Below are positions 1 through 7,328 of a DNA stretch of 20,327 nt, piece after piece. Every line of letters starts with the position of its first letter. The first letter of the stretch is position 1. The position numbers were made by a program, and so were the translations under genes. Below the pieces are notes generated by a model, which saw only the letters and a list, made by a program, of their open reading frames with translations, did no database searches and was not told the origin of the DNA. This DNA is from CAIVPM01 sp049242885 (GTDB lineage: Bacteria; Bacteroidota; Bacteroidia; Chitinophagales; Chitinophagaceae): contig JBMLOQ010000156.1 in assembly GCA_049242885.1 (NCBI GenBank), forward strand, positions 1-20,327, written 5' to 3'.

Positions 1-169
1 ATGGTAAAGCAAATGCCCATTTTTTATGATTGGCAAACAAAAAACCACTAAAAATAGTAACTGCCAATTGTGGAGCAAACCCTTGCTCTCTTAAAGGTGT
101 AGCTCTATATAAGCCTGTTGCAACTGCAACTAAGATGATGCTTAATAAAAGTTTATTAGAAATCTTCAT
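1..169 (-). CDS. DUF6580-type small integral membrane protein (partial, N-terminal 56 residues)
   Basis: Only the first 56 codons are in the window; the gene runs off the left edge. The reading frame from the ATG at 169 is open throughout. It begins with a hydrophobic segment (about residues 6-20), followed by an R-A-T-P-L-R-E stretch, a second hydrophobic segment (about 33-46, containing FSGFLFA) and H-K-K-W-A-F-A-L-P. The pattern of a short first helix, an Arg/Pro loop, then a small-residue helix ending in a K-K-x-A-F-x-x-P turn resembles the DUF6580 membrane family, whose function is unknown (some members look like ECF-transporter S components). It lies downstream of mrdA on the same strand, 149 bases away, with its own possible -7 box. 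The family call is from pattern memory and rests on a short fragment. Confidence 0.55.
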   Translation of the reverse strand, partial: MKISNKLLLSIILVAVATGLYRATPLREQGFAPQLAVTIFSGFLFANHKKWAFALP

Positions 170-186
170 TATTTAAAATTAGACGG

Positions 187-194
187 CAAAAATA
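187..194 (-). promoter_or_regulatory. Possible Bacteroidota -7 box for the DUF6580-type gene
   Basis: Read on the minus strand the bases are TATTTTTG, an exact fit to the Bacteroidota -7 consensus TAnnTTTG. They lie 17 bases upstream of the ATG at 169. No convincing TTTG -33 box lies at the usual distance, and the region is AT-rich, so a chance match is possible. Confidence 0.3.
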
Positions 195-207
195 GGAGGT
201 TTGTTAT

Positions 208-233
208 ATTGAATATTTATTATTGAATATTTA
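208..233. repeat. Short tandem repeat in the mrdA/DUF6580 spacer
   Basis: The 12-base string ATTGAATATTTA occurs at 208-219 and again at 222-233, a 14-base period. It is in the otherwise featureless AT-rich spacer between mrdA and the left-edge gene. It may be a chance AT-rich duplication or a binding site with two half-sites; nothing else supports a role. Confidence 0.35.
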
Positions 234-318
234 ATGTTTAGTATAGATAAAATGTGAAAAAATAAAAAATTAACTCACAAAAACAACATATTAAACATAC
301 AAAAGATTAAACATTTTG

Positions 319-2385
319 CTAATCTTCTTCCTCTTTTTTAACTAATGTCATAGAATCTTTTGGTGTTGAAACTGGTTTTTTGTTGTCGTCTTTAATTGGT
401 TTTATTGGTATAATTGGCTTAGAATCTTCTATTTCTTCTAAAGCATCTTTAGCTTCTTTATCCATATCAAGCAATCCATTTATAGAATCTAGCTTTGCTT
501 GCTTTTCAGCTTCCATTTTATTTAAAGCTTCTTGGATGTAAGAAGGAATAATTTTTTTCTTTGCTGTTTCTTCAATTTCAGCCAATCTGCTTTTACTGGT
601 AATACTATCTTTTAAATATTTTTCGATTAACAAACTAGCAATTGGCCCAGCAACTGTTGCACCAAAGCCTGCATTTTCGCACATTACAGCTATAGCTATT
701 TTTGGATTCTTTCTTGGGGCAAAAGCACCAAAAAAACTATGGTCTTTTAATTTTACGCCTTTTAATGTATTTTCAACTGTACCTGTTTTTGCACAAAAAG
801 TAATGCCTTCAATTTTTGTATTACCAGCAGTACCCGATTCAATTGTTTGTTGCATACCTGCATGTACTTCTTCAAAAATACTATCGGCAATGGGTAAGGT
901 TTTATTTTTTATTTTGTAGTTTGCTAAAGCATCGAATTCGTCACCACCTTCAATGCTATCAATTAAATGTGGCGTGTAATACCACCCTTTATTAGCAATA
1001 ATGGCCATTACATTAGCCAATTGGGTAAGTGTTGTAGTTACTTCACCTTGCCCAATACTATTACTTACAATGTTACAACTCATCCATTTTGGCCCATGAA
1101 TTCCTCTGTAATAGTTAGAAGTTGGAATATTTCCTTTTTTTTCATTGGGTAAATCAATACCTAATCTTTGTCCCATTCCAAAACTATAAGCATATTCGTT
1201 AAACTTATTTAAGGCACTATCTCTTGTAGGATAGGTGTCACTATCTAAAACTTTTCTAAACACAGTAGCAAAATAGCTATTACAACTCATTGCAATGGCA
1301 GATTTTAAATTAAACGTTCCTACGGCATGGCAGCCCATTCTTCTGCAACCATAATATGCACCTCCACAACCAACAGTAAATCTATCGTTAATAATGCTTT
1401 CATTCATGCCCACAATACCAACAAAGGTTTTAAATGTAGAACCAGGAGAGTAAGTATTGCTTACAGGGCGGTTTTGCAATGCTTGTCGTGGATCATTAAA
1501 CATTTCTCCAAAATGTTTTCTTCTATCACTGCCTGTAAGGTAATTTGGATTATAGGTTGGTGCACTAACCATACACAGAATTCCACCAGTTCTGGGGTCT
1601 ATGGCAACAATACTTCCTACTTTATTACTCATTAATTTTTCGCCAAGTTTTTGAAGTTCAAGGTCCAAACTGCTATACAAGCTTTTTCCTGCAACTGGCA
1701 TGGTATCATACTTTCCATTTTCAAAAGCACCTAGCATTTTTGAGTTTTTATCTCTTGTAAATCGTTTTACACCCCTTGTACCCATTAATACTTTTTCGTA
1801 ACTGCGTTCAAGGCCAGTAAGTCCTGCATAATCTCCCATTTCGTAACCATCCCCTTTATGACGTCTTAAGTAGCCAGTATCCACTTCGGCAATATATCCT
1901 AAAACATTACCAGCAGCATTTGATGGGTAAGTTCTTACATTTCTCTCTAATAAGCTAAACCCACTAAATTGATTTATATCCTCGGTAAGACGAGCCATTT
2001 TTTCGTCGGATAAAAGTGACTCGAAAACGCCTTGCTTAAATGCATTACCAGTTTTGTTGATTACCTTTTTAATTCGTTTTTTGAATTCAACAGTATCTAT
2101 ATTTAATAATCGGCAAAAGCTTAGTGTATCTATCCCTTTAAGCTCGGCTGGAGTTACCATTAAATCGTACATTATTTTGTTCTCTAGCAAACTTTGCTTT
2201 TTTCTGTCGTATATAATACCTCTTGCTGGATATACCACATTGCGAACAATAGCATTATTATCGGCCATTATTTTATATTGGCTTGAAAAAATTTGTAAGT
2301 TTAATAGTTGAAGAATGATAATAATAAAAACAGCACCAAATATTATTTGTATAATTCCACTTCTACTTTGATTAAAAACTGGCAT
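319..2385 (-). CDS. mrdA: Penicillin-binding protein 2 (peptidoglycan D,D-transpeptidase)
   Basis: 688 residues. PBP2 cross-links peptidoglycan during cell elongation, working with RodA in the Rod complex. One membrane anchor lies at about residues 11-33, followed by the dimerisation domain with the R-G-x-I-Y-D-R segment (55-61) and then the transpeptidase domain. All three active-site motifs are present: S316-T-F-K319 (nucleophile Ser316 in SPGSTFK), S367-C-N369, and K533-T-G535. G-L-E-R-S-Y-E (191-197) is also typical of class B PBPs. The C-terminus beyond about residue 600 is a long charged Lys/Glu/Pro tail, more than the core enzyme needs. The ATG at 2385 puts the anchor at the very N-terminus. 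The usual elongasome partners mreC, mreD and rodA do not flank it: the upstream neighbour is a small lipoprotein gene, separated by a hairpin terminator. PBP2 fits better than the divisome protein FtsI because of overall architecture and the lack of a PASTA domain. Confidence 0.93.
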   Translation of the reverse strand: MPVFNQSRSGIIQIIFGAVFIIIILQLLNLQIFSSQYKIMADNNAIVRNVVYPARGIIYDRKKQSLLENKIMYDLMVTPAELKGIDTLSFCRLLNIDTVEFKKRIKKVINKTGNAFKQGVFESLLSDEKMARLTEDINQFSGFSLLERNVRTYPSNAAGNVLGYIAEVDTGYLRRHKGDGYEMGDYAGLTGLERSYEKVLMGTRGVKRFTRDKNSKMLGAFENGKYDTMPVAGKSLYSSLDLELQKLGEKLMSNKVGSIVAIDPRTGGILCMVSAPTYNPNYLTGSDRRKHFGEMFNDPRQALQNRPVSNTYSPGSTFKTFVGIVGMNESIINDRFTVGCGGAYYGCRRMGCHAVGTFNLKSAIAMSCNSYFATVFRKVLDSDTYPTRDSALNKFNEYAYSFGMGQRLGIDLPNEKKGNIPTSNYYRGIHGPKWMSCNIVSNSIGQGEVTTTLTQLANVMAIIANKGWYYTPHLIDSIEGGDEFDALANYKIKNKTLPIADSIFEEVHAGMQQTIESGTAGNTKIEGITFCAKTGTVENTLKGVKLKDHSFFGAFAPRKNPKIAIAVMCENAGFGATVAGPIASLLIEKYLKDSITSKSRLAEIEETAKKKIIPSYIQEALNKMEAEKQAKLDSINGLLDMDKEAKDALEEIEDSKPIIPIKPIKDDNKKPVSTPKDSMTLVKKEEED

Positions 2386-2425
2386 TTTGGGGGAAACGTT
2401 TTTTTGTAGCTACGTTGCAAATGCA

Positions 2426-2453
2426 AAAATGGTGAAACTAAGTTCACCATTTT
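2426..2453 (-). terminator. Hairpin terminator between the lipoprotein gene and mrdA
   Basis: An 11-bp perfect inverted repeat (AAAATGGTGAA at 2426-2436, TTCACCATTTT at 2443-2453) with a 6-base loop. On the minus strand it is followed by a T run, so it can end transcripts from the lipoprotein gene at 2489-2839, 36 bases past its stop. It is nearly symmetrical. It implies that mrdA has its own promoter in the 40 bases before its ATG, though I could not identify one. Confidence 0.7.
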
Positions 2454-2488
2454 GAAATTATATGATAATTATTTTAAAAATATGCTTG

Positions 2489-2839
2489 TTACAACTTTTG
2501 CACATCGTGCAAAACGGTTGTGCCAGCAATATCGGCCATTGCACAAATTACTTGGGGCGAAGTGGCTGAATTAAGAATTTTAACCCTAAAAACTTGGTTT
2601 ACACTATCCACCCTAAAGGCATTTAAGGAGCCAATATTAAAAGCATTATTGTGCAAAACGCCTTGTTTACTCCAATTTACACCAATTGTACTGTTTGGCG
2701 TAATAACTTTTGCAATGGTTTGAACACAAGTGGTGTGAATTATTTTAATATCCACCTCTGTTGTGGATGGTGTGCTATCGGTTTTGTTACAGGTAAAAAA
2801 CAAAACAGATGAAAAAGCGTAAAAAAGTAATAGTTTCAT
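2489..2839 (-). CDS. Small predicted lipoprotein of unknown function
   Basis: 116 residues, family not recognised. The N-terminus is a lipoprotein-like signal: M-K-L, a hydrophobic stretch to residue 15, then F-F-T-C with Cys17 as the likely lipidated residue, followed by a short polar linker (N-K-T-D-S-T-P-S-T-T). The mature part of about 85 residues is predicted mainly beta-strand and has two further cysteines, Cys38 and Cys99, which could form a disulfide in the periplasm or at the surface. It lies 44 bases downstream of the NUDIX regulator on the same strand with no terminator between, so the two are probably co-transcribed. A hairpin at 2426-2453 ends the unit. Confidence 0.7.
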   Translation of the reverse strand: MKLLLFYAFSSVLFFTCNKTDSTPSTTEVDIKIIHTTCVQTIAKVITPNSTIGVNWSKQGVLHNNAFNIGSLNAFRVDSVNQVFRVKILNSATSPQVICAMADIAGTTVLHDVQKL

Positions 2840-2883
2840 GTCTTTTTTATTTTATTGACTACACTTCTTGTAAAAGCATTGCA

Positions 2884-3612
2884 TTAAAAATCTACACCTA
2901 CCCAATTTTTCTTTTTCTTGTTGTATTTCTCAAAATTAAACTTATAAAGTTTTCCTGGCCTATGGGATACATCTTCTTCCATTTCGCCAACATCTACTAA
3001 CAAATCCATACTGGCAAACTTCTTTCTAAAATTACGTCTATCTAGTTCAATATCCCAAATGGTTTCATACACGTTTTGCAGTTGCCTCATACTAAATTTA
3101 TCTGGCAAAAGATTAAAAATAAGCGGGTCTTCTTTAATCATTTTTTGTAACCACTCATAGCAGGTAATTAATATTTTTTTATGGTCAAAACCCATTTTAT
3201 CAATACTGTCAATTTCATGCCAATGAAGGTCGTTTTCAGTTATTTTTAAGTCGTGGTCTTTAATATTTAAAAGGCTACAATAAGCTATAGTAACCACTCT
3301 TCCTCCAGGATGACGATTTGGATGGCTAAAAGCTTTTACTTGCTCTAAGTACACATCTGTCATACCAGTTCTTTGATTTAATACTCTGTAAGCAGCAGCA
3401 TCAATTTCCTCATCAACATTTACAACATCGCCAAGTAAAGTGTACAATCCTTTGTACTTTTCTAAGTCGCTATTAATAAGTAACACTTTAAGTTTATTTT
3501 CATCAAAACCAAAAATTACACAATCAACACTAAGTGATAATTTTGGGTAACTAGAAACTAATGTAGACGGGTCTTTAATTAATTTTTTATTGTTTATTGC
3601 AAGCTCACCCAT
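2884..3612 (-). CDS. NUDIX-domain transcriptional regulator (NrtR/AraR type, winged-helix C-terminus)
   Basis: 242 residues with two parts: an N-terminal NUDIX fold (about 25-155) and a C-terminal winged helix (about 165-228). The NUDIX box begins at Gly61 but is degenerate. Where an active hydrolase has R-E-x-x-E-E-x-G, this protein has R76-V-L-N-Q-R-T-G83, so the metal-binding glutamates are gone and hydrolysis is unlikely. The C-terminal signature F-S-M-R-Q-L-Q-x-x-Y-E (173-183), L-D-R-R-N-F-R-K-K (190-198) and H-R-P-G-K-L-Y-K-F (217-225) is the DNA-binding part shared by NrtR and the Bacteroides arabinose regulator AraR. In that family the NUDIX fold has become a ligand sensor, for NAD metabolites or sugars. 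The effector here cannot be told. The gene is divergent from yicC and probably co-transcribed with the downstream small lipoprotein gene. Confidence 0.85.
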   Translation of the reverse strand: MGELAINNKKLIKDPSTLVSSYPKLSLSVDCVIFGFDENKLKVLLINSDLEKYKGLYTLLGDVVNVDEEIDAAAYRVLNQRTGMTDVYLEQVKAFSHPNRHPGGRVVTIAYCSLLNIKDHDLKITENDLHWHEIDSIDKMGFDHKKILITCYEWLQKMIKEDPLIFNLLPDKFSMRQLQNVYETIWDIELDRRNFRKKFASMDLLVDVGEMEEDVSHRPGKLYKFNFEKYNKKKKNWVGVDF

Positions 3613-3717
3613 AAGAGTTAAAATCGTTTTTAAGCAGCTAAATTATAAGTTTTTTTAATTGTGTAAAAAATACATTTCAATAAAGTTTTAATATATTGAT
3701 GGCAATATTCCATTCTT

Positions 3718-3749
3718 TTTGTTTTGTAGCTATAATGCTACTAGTTTTA
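3718..3749 (+). promoter_or_regulatory. Probable yicC promoter with an inverted repeat in its spacer
   Basis: TTTG at 3718-3721, then 20 bases, then TAGTTTTA at 3742-3749. This fits the Bacteroidota -33/-7 consensus (TTTG, 17-23 bases, TAnnTTTG) except for the last base, and ends 19 bases before the yicC ATG. The spacer contains a perfect inverted repeat, GTAGC-TATAAT-GCTAC (3726-3741), where a repressor could block RNA polymerase. Confidence 0.45.
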
Positions 3750-3768
3750 CTCACTTTAAAAATAGTAT

Positions 3769-4644
3769 ATGTTATATTCAATGACAGGTTATGGGCGTGC
3801 TGAAATTGCCATTGCAGGAAAGTTTTTTTTGATTGAAATAAAAAGCCTTAATGGGAAACAATTTGATTTGAGGATGATAACACCCCCACTTTTAAAACAA
3901 TACGAGATTCAAATTCGAAACATTATAAATCAATATTTAGAACGTGGCAGTGTTGAATGTTTTATATCTATAAAAAACAATGGAAACTCAAAGCCTGTAA
4001 GCATAAATACTGATTTGTTAAAATCCTATTATAATACTTCAAAACAAGTAGCAGATGAATTGAGTGCTGATGATAGTGCATTGCTAGCAGCCATTTTAAG
4101 ACTACCAGATGTTGTAGCACAAACAATAGAAAGCCTTAATGAAGAAGATTGGTTGAAAATTGCCAATGCCTTTGAAACTGCTTTAACGGAATTAGAAAAA
4201 CATAGAAAAGATGAAGGGTTGGCCATGGAGAAAGATTTACTTGAAAGACTTAGTATAATTGAAAATTTACAATTGAAGATTGATGAAATTGAACCCAATA
4301 GAAGACTTAAAATAAAGGAAAATTTGGAAAAATTATTATCCGATGCAGTGGGAAAAGACAATATTGACCAAAACCGATTAGAGCAAGAGCTAATTTACTA
4401 CATCGAAAAAAACGATATTACTGAAGAACAAGTTCGTCTTAGAAATCATTGCAATTATTTTAGAGAAATTTTAAGTGACAAAGAAAAATCAAAAGGCAAA
4501 AAACTAGGATTTGTTTTGCAAGAGTTTGGAAGAGAAATTAATACAACTGGAAGTAAAGCCAATGATTCCCAAATGCAGAAAGTGGTAGTGCTAATGAAAG
4601 ATGAATTAGAGAAAATGAAAGAACAAGTGTTGAATATTTTGTAA
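3769..4644 (+). CDS. yicC: YicC-family endoribonuclease
   Basis: 291 residues, the normal family length. YicC is a widely conserved bacterial endoribonuclease that in E. coli affects small-RNA stability and stationary-phase growth. The N-terminal signature S-M-T-G-Y-G-R-A (4-11) and the E-I-K-S-L-N (23-28) segment correspond to the family's conserved SMTGFGR and E-x-x-S-x-N motifs. R-G-S-V-E (RGxVE) follows. The DUF1732 C-terminus is well conserved: R-L-R-N-H, G-K-K-L-G-F-V-L-Q-E-F-G-R-E-I-N-T, G-S-K-A-N-D and a final E-Q-V-L-N. The ATG at 3769 gives M-L-Y-S-M-T-G; the internal Met at residue 5 is an alternative start but would drop residues that are often present. In many bacteria yicC precedes gmk (guanylate kinase). 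Here it is convergent with preA instead. Confidence 0.93.
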   Translation: MLYSMTGYGRAEIAIAGKFFLIEIKSLNGKQFDLRMITPPLLKQYEIQIRNIINQYLERGSVECFISIKNNGNSKPVSINTDLLKSYYNTSKQVADELSADDSALLAAILRLPDVVAQTIESLNEEDWLKIANAFETALTELEKHRKDEGLAMEKDLLERLSIIENLQLKIDEIEPNRRLKIKENLEKLLSDAVGKDNIDQNRLEQELIYYIEKNDITEEQVRLRNHCNYFREILSDKEKSKGKKLGFVLQEFGREINTTGSKANDSQMQKVVVLMKDELEKMKEQVLNIL

Positions 4645-4691
4645 AGAATATTATTAGCATCGAATTTATTGTATTTCCATTTTTTAAAAAG

Positions 4692-5960
4692 CTAATGGTC
4701 ATTTAAAGGCATTCCTTTTTTCTGAAAATCTATCCAATTTAAATATTCGGGAGCTACACGATTTTCTTCCATGGTGATGCAGCCATCTACAGGACAAACT
4801 AATTGGCACAAATTACACCCAACACAATCATCTTCTTTAATGGTGTAGGTATTGTAGGGGTTACCTTTTTGTAAATTGATGGATTGATGAGAGGTATCTT
4901 CACAAGCAATATAGCATAAACCACAATGGATACATTTATCTTGATTAATTTTTGCAATATGATGATAATTGATATCCAAATCTTCCCAATGAGTAATTTT
5001 ATCAATACTTTTTCCAATAAAATCTGATGTGGTTGCAAAGCCTTTTTCATCCATCCAATTACTCATTCCTTCACACATATCTTCTATTATTCTAAATCCA
5101 TGCTTCATAGCAGCTGTACAAACCTGCACACTAGTTGCACCAAGAAGCATAAACTCTACTGCATCTTTCCAAGTGCTTATACCTCCAATACCACTTATTG
5201 GCACTTTACTAGTTGTTTTATCTTGAGATATTGTAGTGAGCATTTTTAATGCAATTGGCTTTACAGCTGGACCACAATAACCACCAAAAACACTTTTTCC
5301 TGCAACATATGGGTTAGGTACTAAAGTATCTAAATCTATTCCTGTAACACTTTGAATGGTATTAATCAAGCTTAAAGCATTTGTACCAGCTTGCACACAT
5401 GCTTTGCCAGTAGGAACTACACTATGTACATTTGGTGTAAGTTTTGTAATTACTGGTATGGTAGCTTTTTCCATAACCCACTCCACTACCATTTTTGCTA
5501 TTTCTGGATCTTGCCCTACAGCAGCACCCATCCCTCTTTCTGTCATGCCATGAGGGCAACCAAAATTTAACTCAAAACCCATGGCACCAGCATCTTCACA
5601 CTGTTTAATTAAAGTATGCCAAGCTTCTTTATTATTATCAGCCATCAATGAAACTATCATTGCTCTATCGGGAAACAACTTTACACATTCTGTAATTTCT
5701 TTAAGATTTATAGCAAGAGGTCTATCGCTTATTAATTCAATATTATTAAAACCCATTACCCTACTTCCATGATAATCAACAGCACTGTATCTACTAGATA
5801 CATTTTTAACCTGGCTGCCTAATGTTTTCCAAACTACACCACCCCAACCAGCTTCATATGCACGAAGTACATTTATTTTTTTATCTGTAGGTGGAGCACT
5901 TGCCAACCAAAAGGGATTGGGAGATTGAATACCCAAAAAATTGGTTTGTAAATTAGCCAT
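4692..5960 (-). CDS. preA: Dihydropyrimidine dehydrogenase subunit PreA (NAD-dependent)
   Basis: 422 residues, cytoplasmic. PreA is the FMN and iron-sulfur subunit that, with the FAD subunit PreT, reduces uracil or thymine to the dihydro form, the first step of reductive pyrimidine breakdown. Residues about 1-335 form a dihydroorotate-dehydrogenase-like TIM barrel with N-F-G-C-P-H-G-M (132-139), T-K-L-T-P-N (172-177), S-L-I-N-T-I (197-202) and I-S-G-I-G-G (255-260). The C-terminal ferredoxin domain has two 4Fe-4S sets: C343-x2-C346-x2-C349-x3-C353 and C379-x2-C382-x2-C385-x3-C389. In the active-site loop G143-M-G-A-A-V148-G-Q the position of the catalytic Cys of mammalian DPD is Val148; I believe bacterial PreA proteins commonly differ here. 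PreT and dihydropyrimidinase are not in the window. An NCS1 permease about 8.6 kb away could supply substrate. Confidence 0.88.
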   Translation of the reverse strand: MANLQTNFLGIQSPNPFWLASAPPTDKKINVLRAYEAGWGGVVWKTLGSQVKNVSSRYSAVDYHGSRVMGFNNIELISDRPLAINLKEITECVKLFPDRAMIVSLMADNNKEAWHTLIKQCEDAGAMGFELNFGCPHGMTERGMGAAVGQDPEIAKMVVEWVMEKATIPVITKLTPNVHSVVPTGKACVQAGTNALSLINTIQSVTGIDLDTLVPNPYVAGKSVFGGYCGPAVKPIALKMLTTISQDKTTSKVPISGIGGISTWKDAVEFMLLGATSVQVCTAAMKHGFRIIEDMCEGMSNWMDEKGFATTSDFIGKSIDKITHWEDLDINYHHIAKINQDKCIHCGLCYIACEDTSHQSINLQKGNPYNTYTIKEDDCVGCNLCQLVCPVDGCITMEENRVAPEYLNWIDFQKKGMPLNDH

Positions 5961-6012
5961 CGTTAATAATTTAAATTATTATAAGAATCTAAAATAAGCA
6001 AATACAAGATAG

Positions 6013-6020
6013 CAAAATTA
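6013..6020 (-). promoter_or_regulatory. Possible -7 box of the preA promoter
   Basis: The minus strand reads TAATTTTG, an exact match to TAnnTTTG, about 52 bases upstream of the preA ATG at 5960. No TTTG lies at the expected -33 distance, so support is partial. The 218-base spacer 5961-6178 is otherwise AT-rich and holds no gene or clear terminator that I can see. Confidence 0.35.
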
Positions 6021-6178
6021 TTTGCCATAAAATATTTTTGAATAATGATTAACTTGTTTTTAGTAAAAAGTATACTCAGAATATAATTCTGTAACAATTT
6101 TCTTTTATCAAAGCATTATAAAGAACATCTCAAAATCAAAAAAAAGAAAAAACGCTTACCACTTTTCATTGCAAAAAA

Positions 6179-7318
6179 TTATTGAACTTTTCTACCCTTC
6201 CATTCATATTTTTTAAAATATCCCAACCATCCTGCAAGAATTATATATACCATATGAAAGGGTTGCAGTACTAAAAACTTTAAATATGAAAAACCAGAAA
6301 ACAAGTTTTTTGATTTATCTAAAAAATAAAATTCAACCCCTGATTTCAAAACAATTAATAAAAATATTTTTACAAGTAAACTTATATTAAACAATCCAAT
6401 GATAAAACCTAACGCCAGACTAATGTTTAGCAAGTAAACTAAAAGTAATACAAGCAATACATTAAAATCTTTATAATTTTTACTCTTACTTGCCCAACGA
6501 ATTCTCTGATTTAAAAATTCTTTAATACTTGGTGCAGCTGGAGTTTTCACAACGGCTTCTTTCGCGAACAAATAACCAACACGTGTGGGGAATTTTGCTT
6601 TAATTTTTTGCATGAGGAGCATATCATCTCCACTAGCTATATTATCGATATTTTTAAAGCCATCTACTTGATAAAAAACATTTCTGCTATAGGCCATGTT
6701 TGCACCATTACACATAGCTTGAAACCCTTTAGTTACGGCTGCTGCTGTAATACTTTGCATTGCCAAAAAATCAATGTACTGAAAATCGTTTAATAAAGAA
6801 TTCTGTTTTATAAACTCAACAGGAGCAGCCACAAAAACGGCTCTAGTTTTTTGCAAAAAACCATCAAAATACATTAGCCAATTTTTGGGAACAATACAAT
6901 CTGCATCAGTGCATATAATAAATTCATTTACAGCATTGGCAATTCCTATTTCTATTGACTTTTTTTTATAAGAATTTAGATTTGTTTCTCCCAAAATTTC
7001 ACTCAATTCTACTAACTTCAAATTGCTGTACTGCTGTTGTAATTGTTTTACAATACTTGAAGTTTCATCTTCACTATAATCATCCACCACTATAATTTCG
7101 TATAAATGTGTTGGATAATTATTTGCACAAATACTATTAATACAATTTGCAATATTTGTTGCCTCATTCCTTGCAGGTATTATAACACTAAAACTATGAC
7201 TTGGAGTATAAGAATTGGTAATTTCAAAAGGTTTTATTGCAATATACCATTTGGCATAAACTAAAATTAAACAGCAATAAAGTATTAATAAAACAACTAA
7301 AAAACTAAATATTATCAT
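6179..7318 (-). CDS. Membrane glycosyltransferase, family 2
   Basis: 379 residues. A GT2 (GT-A fold) enzyme that transfers a sugar from a nucleotide donor at the cytoplasmic face of the membrane; the acceptor cannot be read from sequence. There is one N-terminal membrane helix (about 2-22), then the catalytic domain with V-I-I-P-A-R-N-E (45-52), V-V-D-D-Y-S (77-82), the metal-binding T-D-A-D (137-140), the acceptor-site G-D-D (230-232) and Q-R-I-R-W (271-275). The Q-x-x-R-W motif is usual in processive or membrane GT2 enzymes such as cellulose/hyaluronan-synthase relatives. Two or three helices follow (about 286-305, 307-328, 345-366). It is the last gene of the operon, 10 bases after the aldehyde dehydrogenase stop, which makes co-transcription nearly certain although no shared pathway is obvious. 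Candidate products include glycolipids or exopolysaccharide. Confidence 0.87.
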   Translation of the reverse strand: MIIFSFLVVLLILYCCLILVYAKWYIAIKPFEITNSYTPSHSFSVIIPARNEATNIANCINSICANNYPTHLYEIIVVDDYSEDETSSIVKQLQQQYSNLKLVELSEILGETNLNSYKKKSIEIGIANAVNEFIICTDADCIVPKNWLMYFDGFLQKTRAVFVAAPVEFIKQNSLLNDFQYIDFLAMQSITAAAVTKGFQAMCNGANMAYSRNVFYQVDGFKNIDNIASGDDMLLMQKIKAKFPTRVGYLFAKEAVVKTPAAPSIKEFLNQRIRWASKSKNYKDFNVLLVLLLVYLLNISLALGFIIGLFNISLLVKIFLLIVLKSGVEFYFLDKSKNLFSGFSYLKFLVLQPFHMVYIILAGWLGYFKKYEWKGRKVQ

Positions 7319-7328
7319 ATCAATAATT

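Noticed and set aside
1327..1635. Open frames on the strand opposite mrdA, such as 1327-1635 and 2054-2311
   Set aside because: They lie fully inside a strongly conserved gene, have Cys/Ser/Thr-rich compositions typical of antisense frames, and match no family I know.
4029..4361. 110-residue frame opposite yicC
   Set aside because: Low-complexity Ser/Phe/Leu-rich shadow of the conserved yicC frame.
4645..4691. Terminator between convergent yicC and preA
   Set aside because: Only a weak AT-only palindrome (ATTTTTTAAAAAG) is present; too weak to call.
5961..6178. Small gene or terminator in the preA/glycosyltransferase spacer
   Set aside because: No open frame with coding character and no GC-containing hairpin; only a T-rich stretch after the glycosyltransferase stop on the minus strand.
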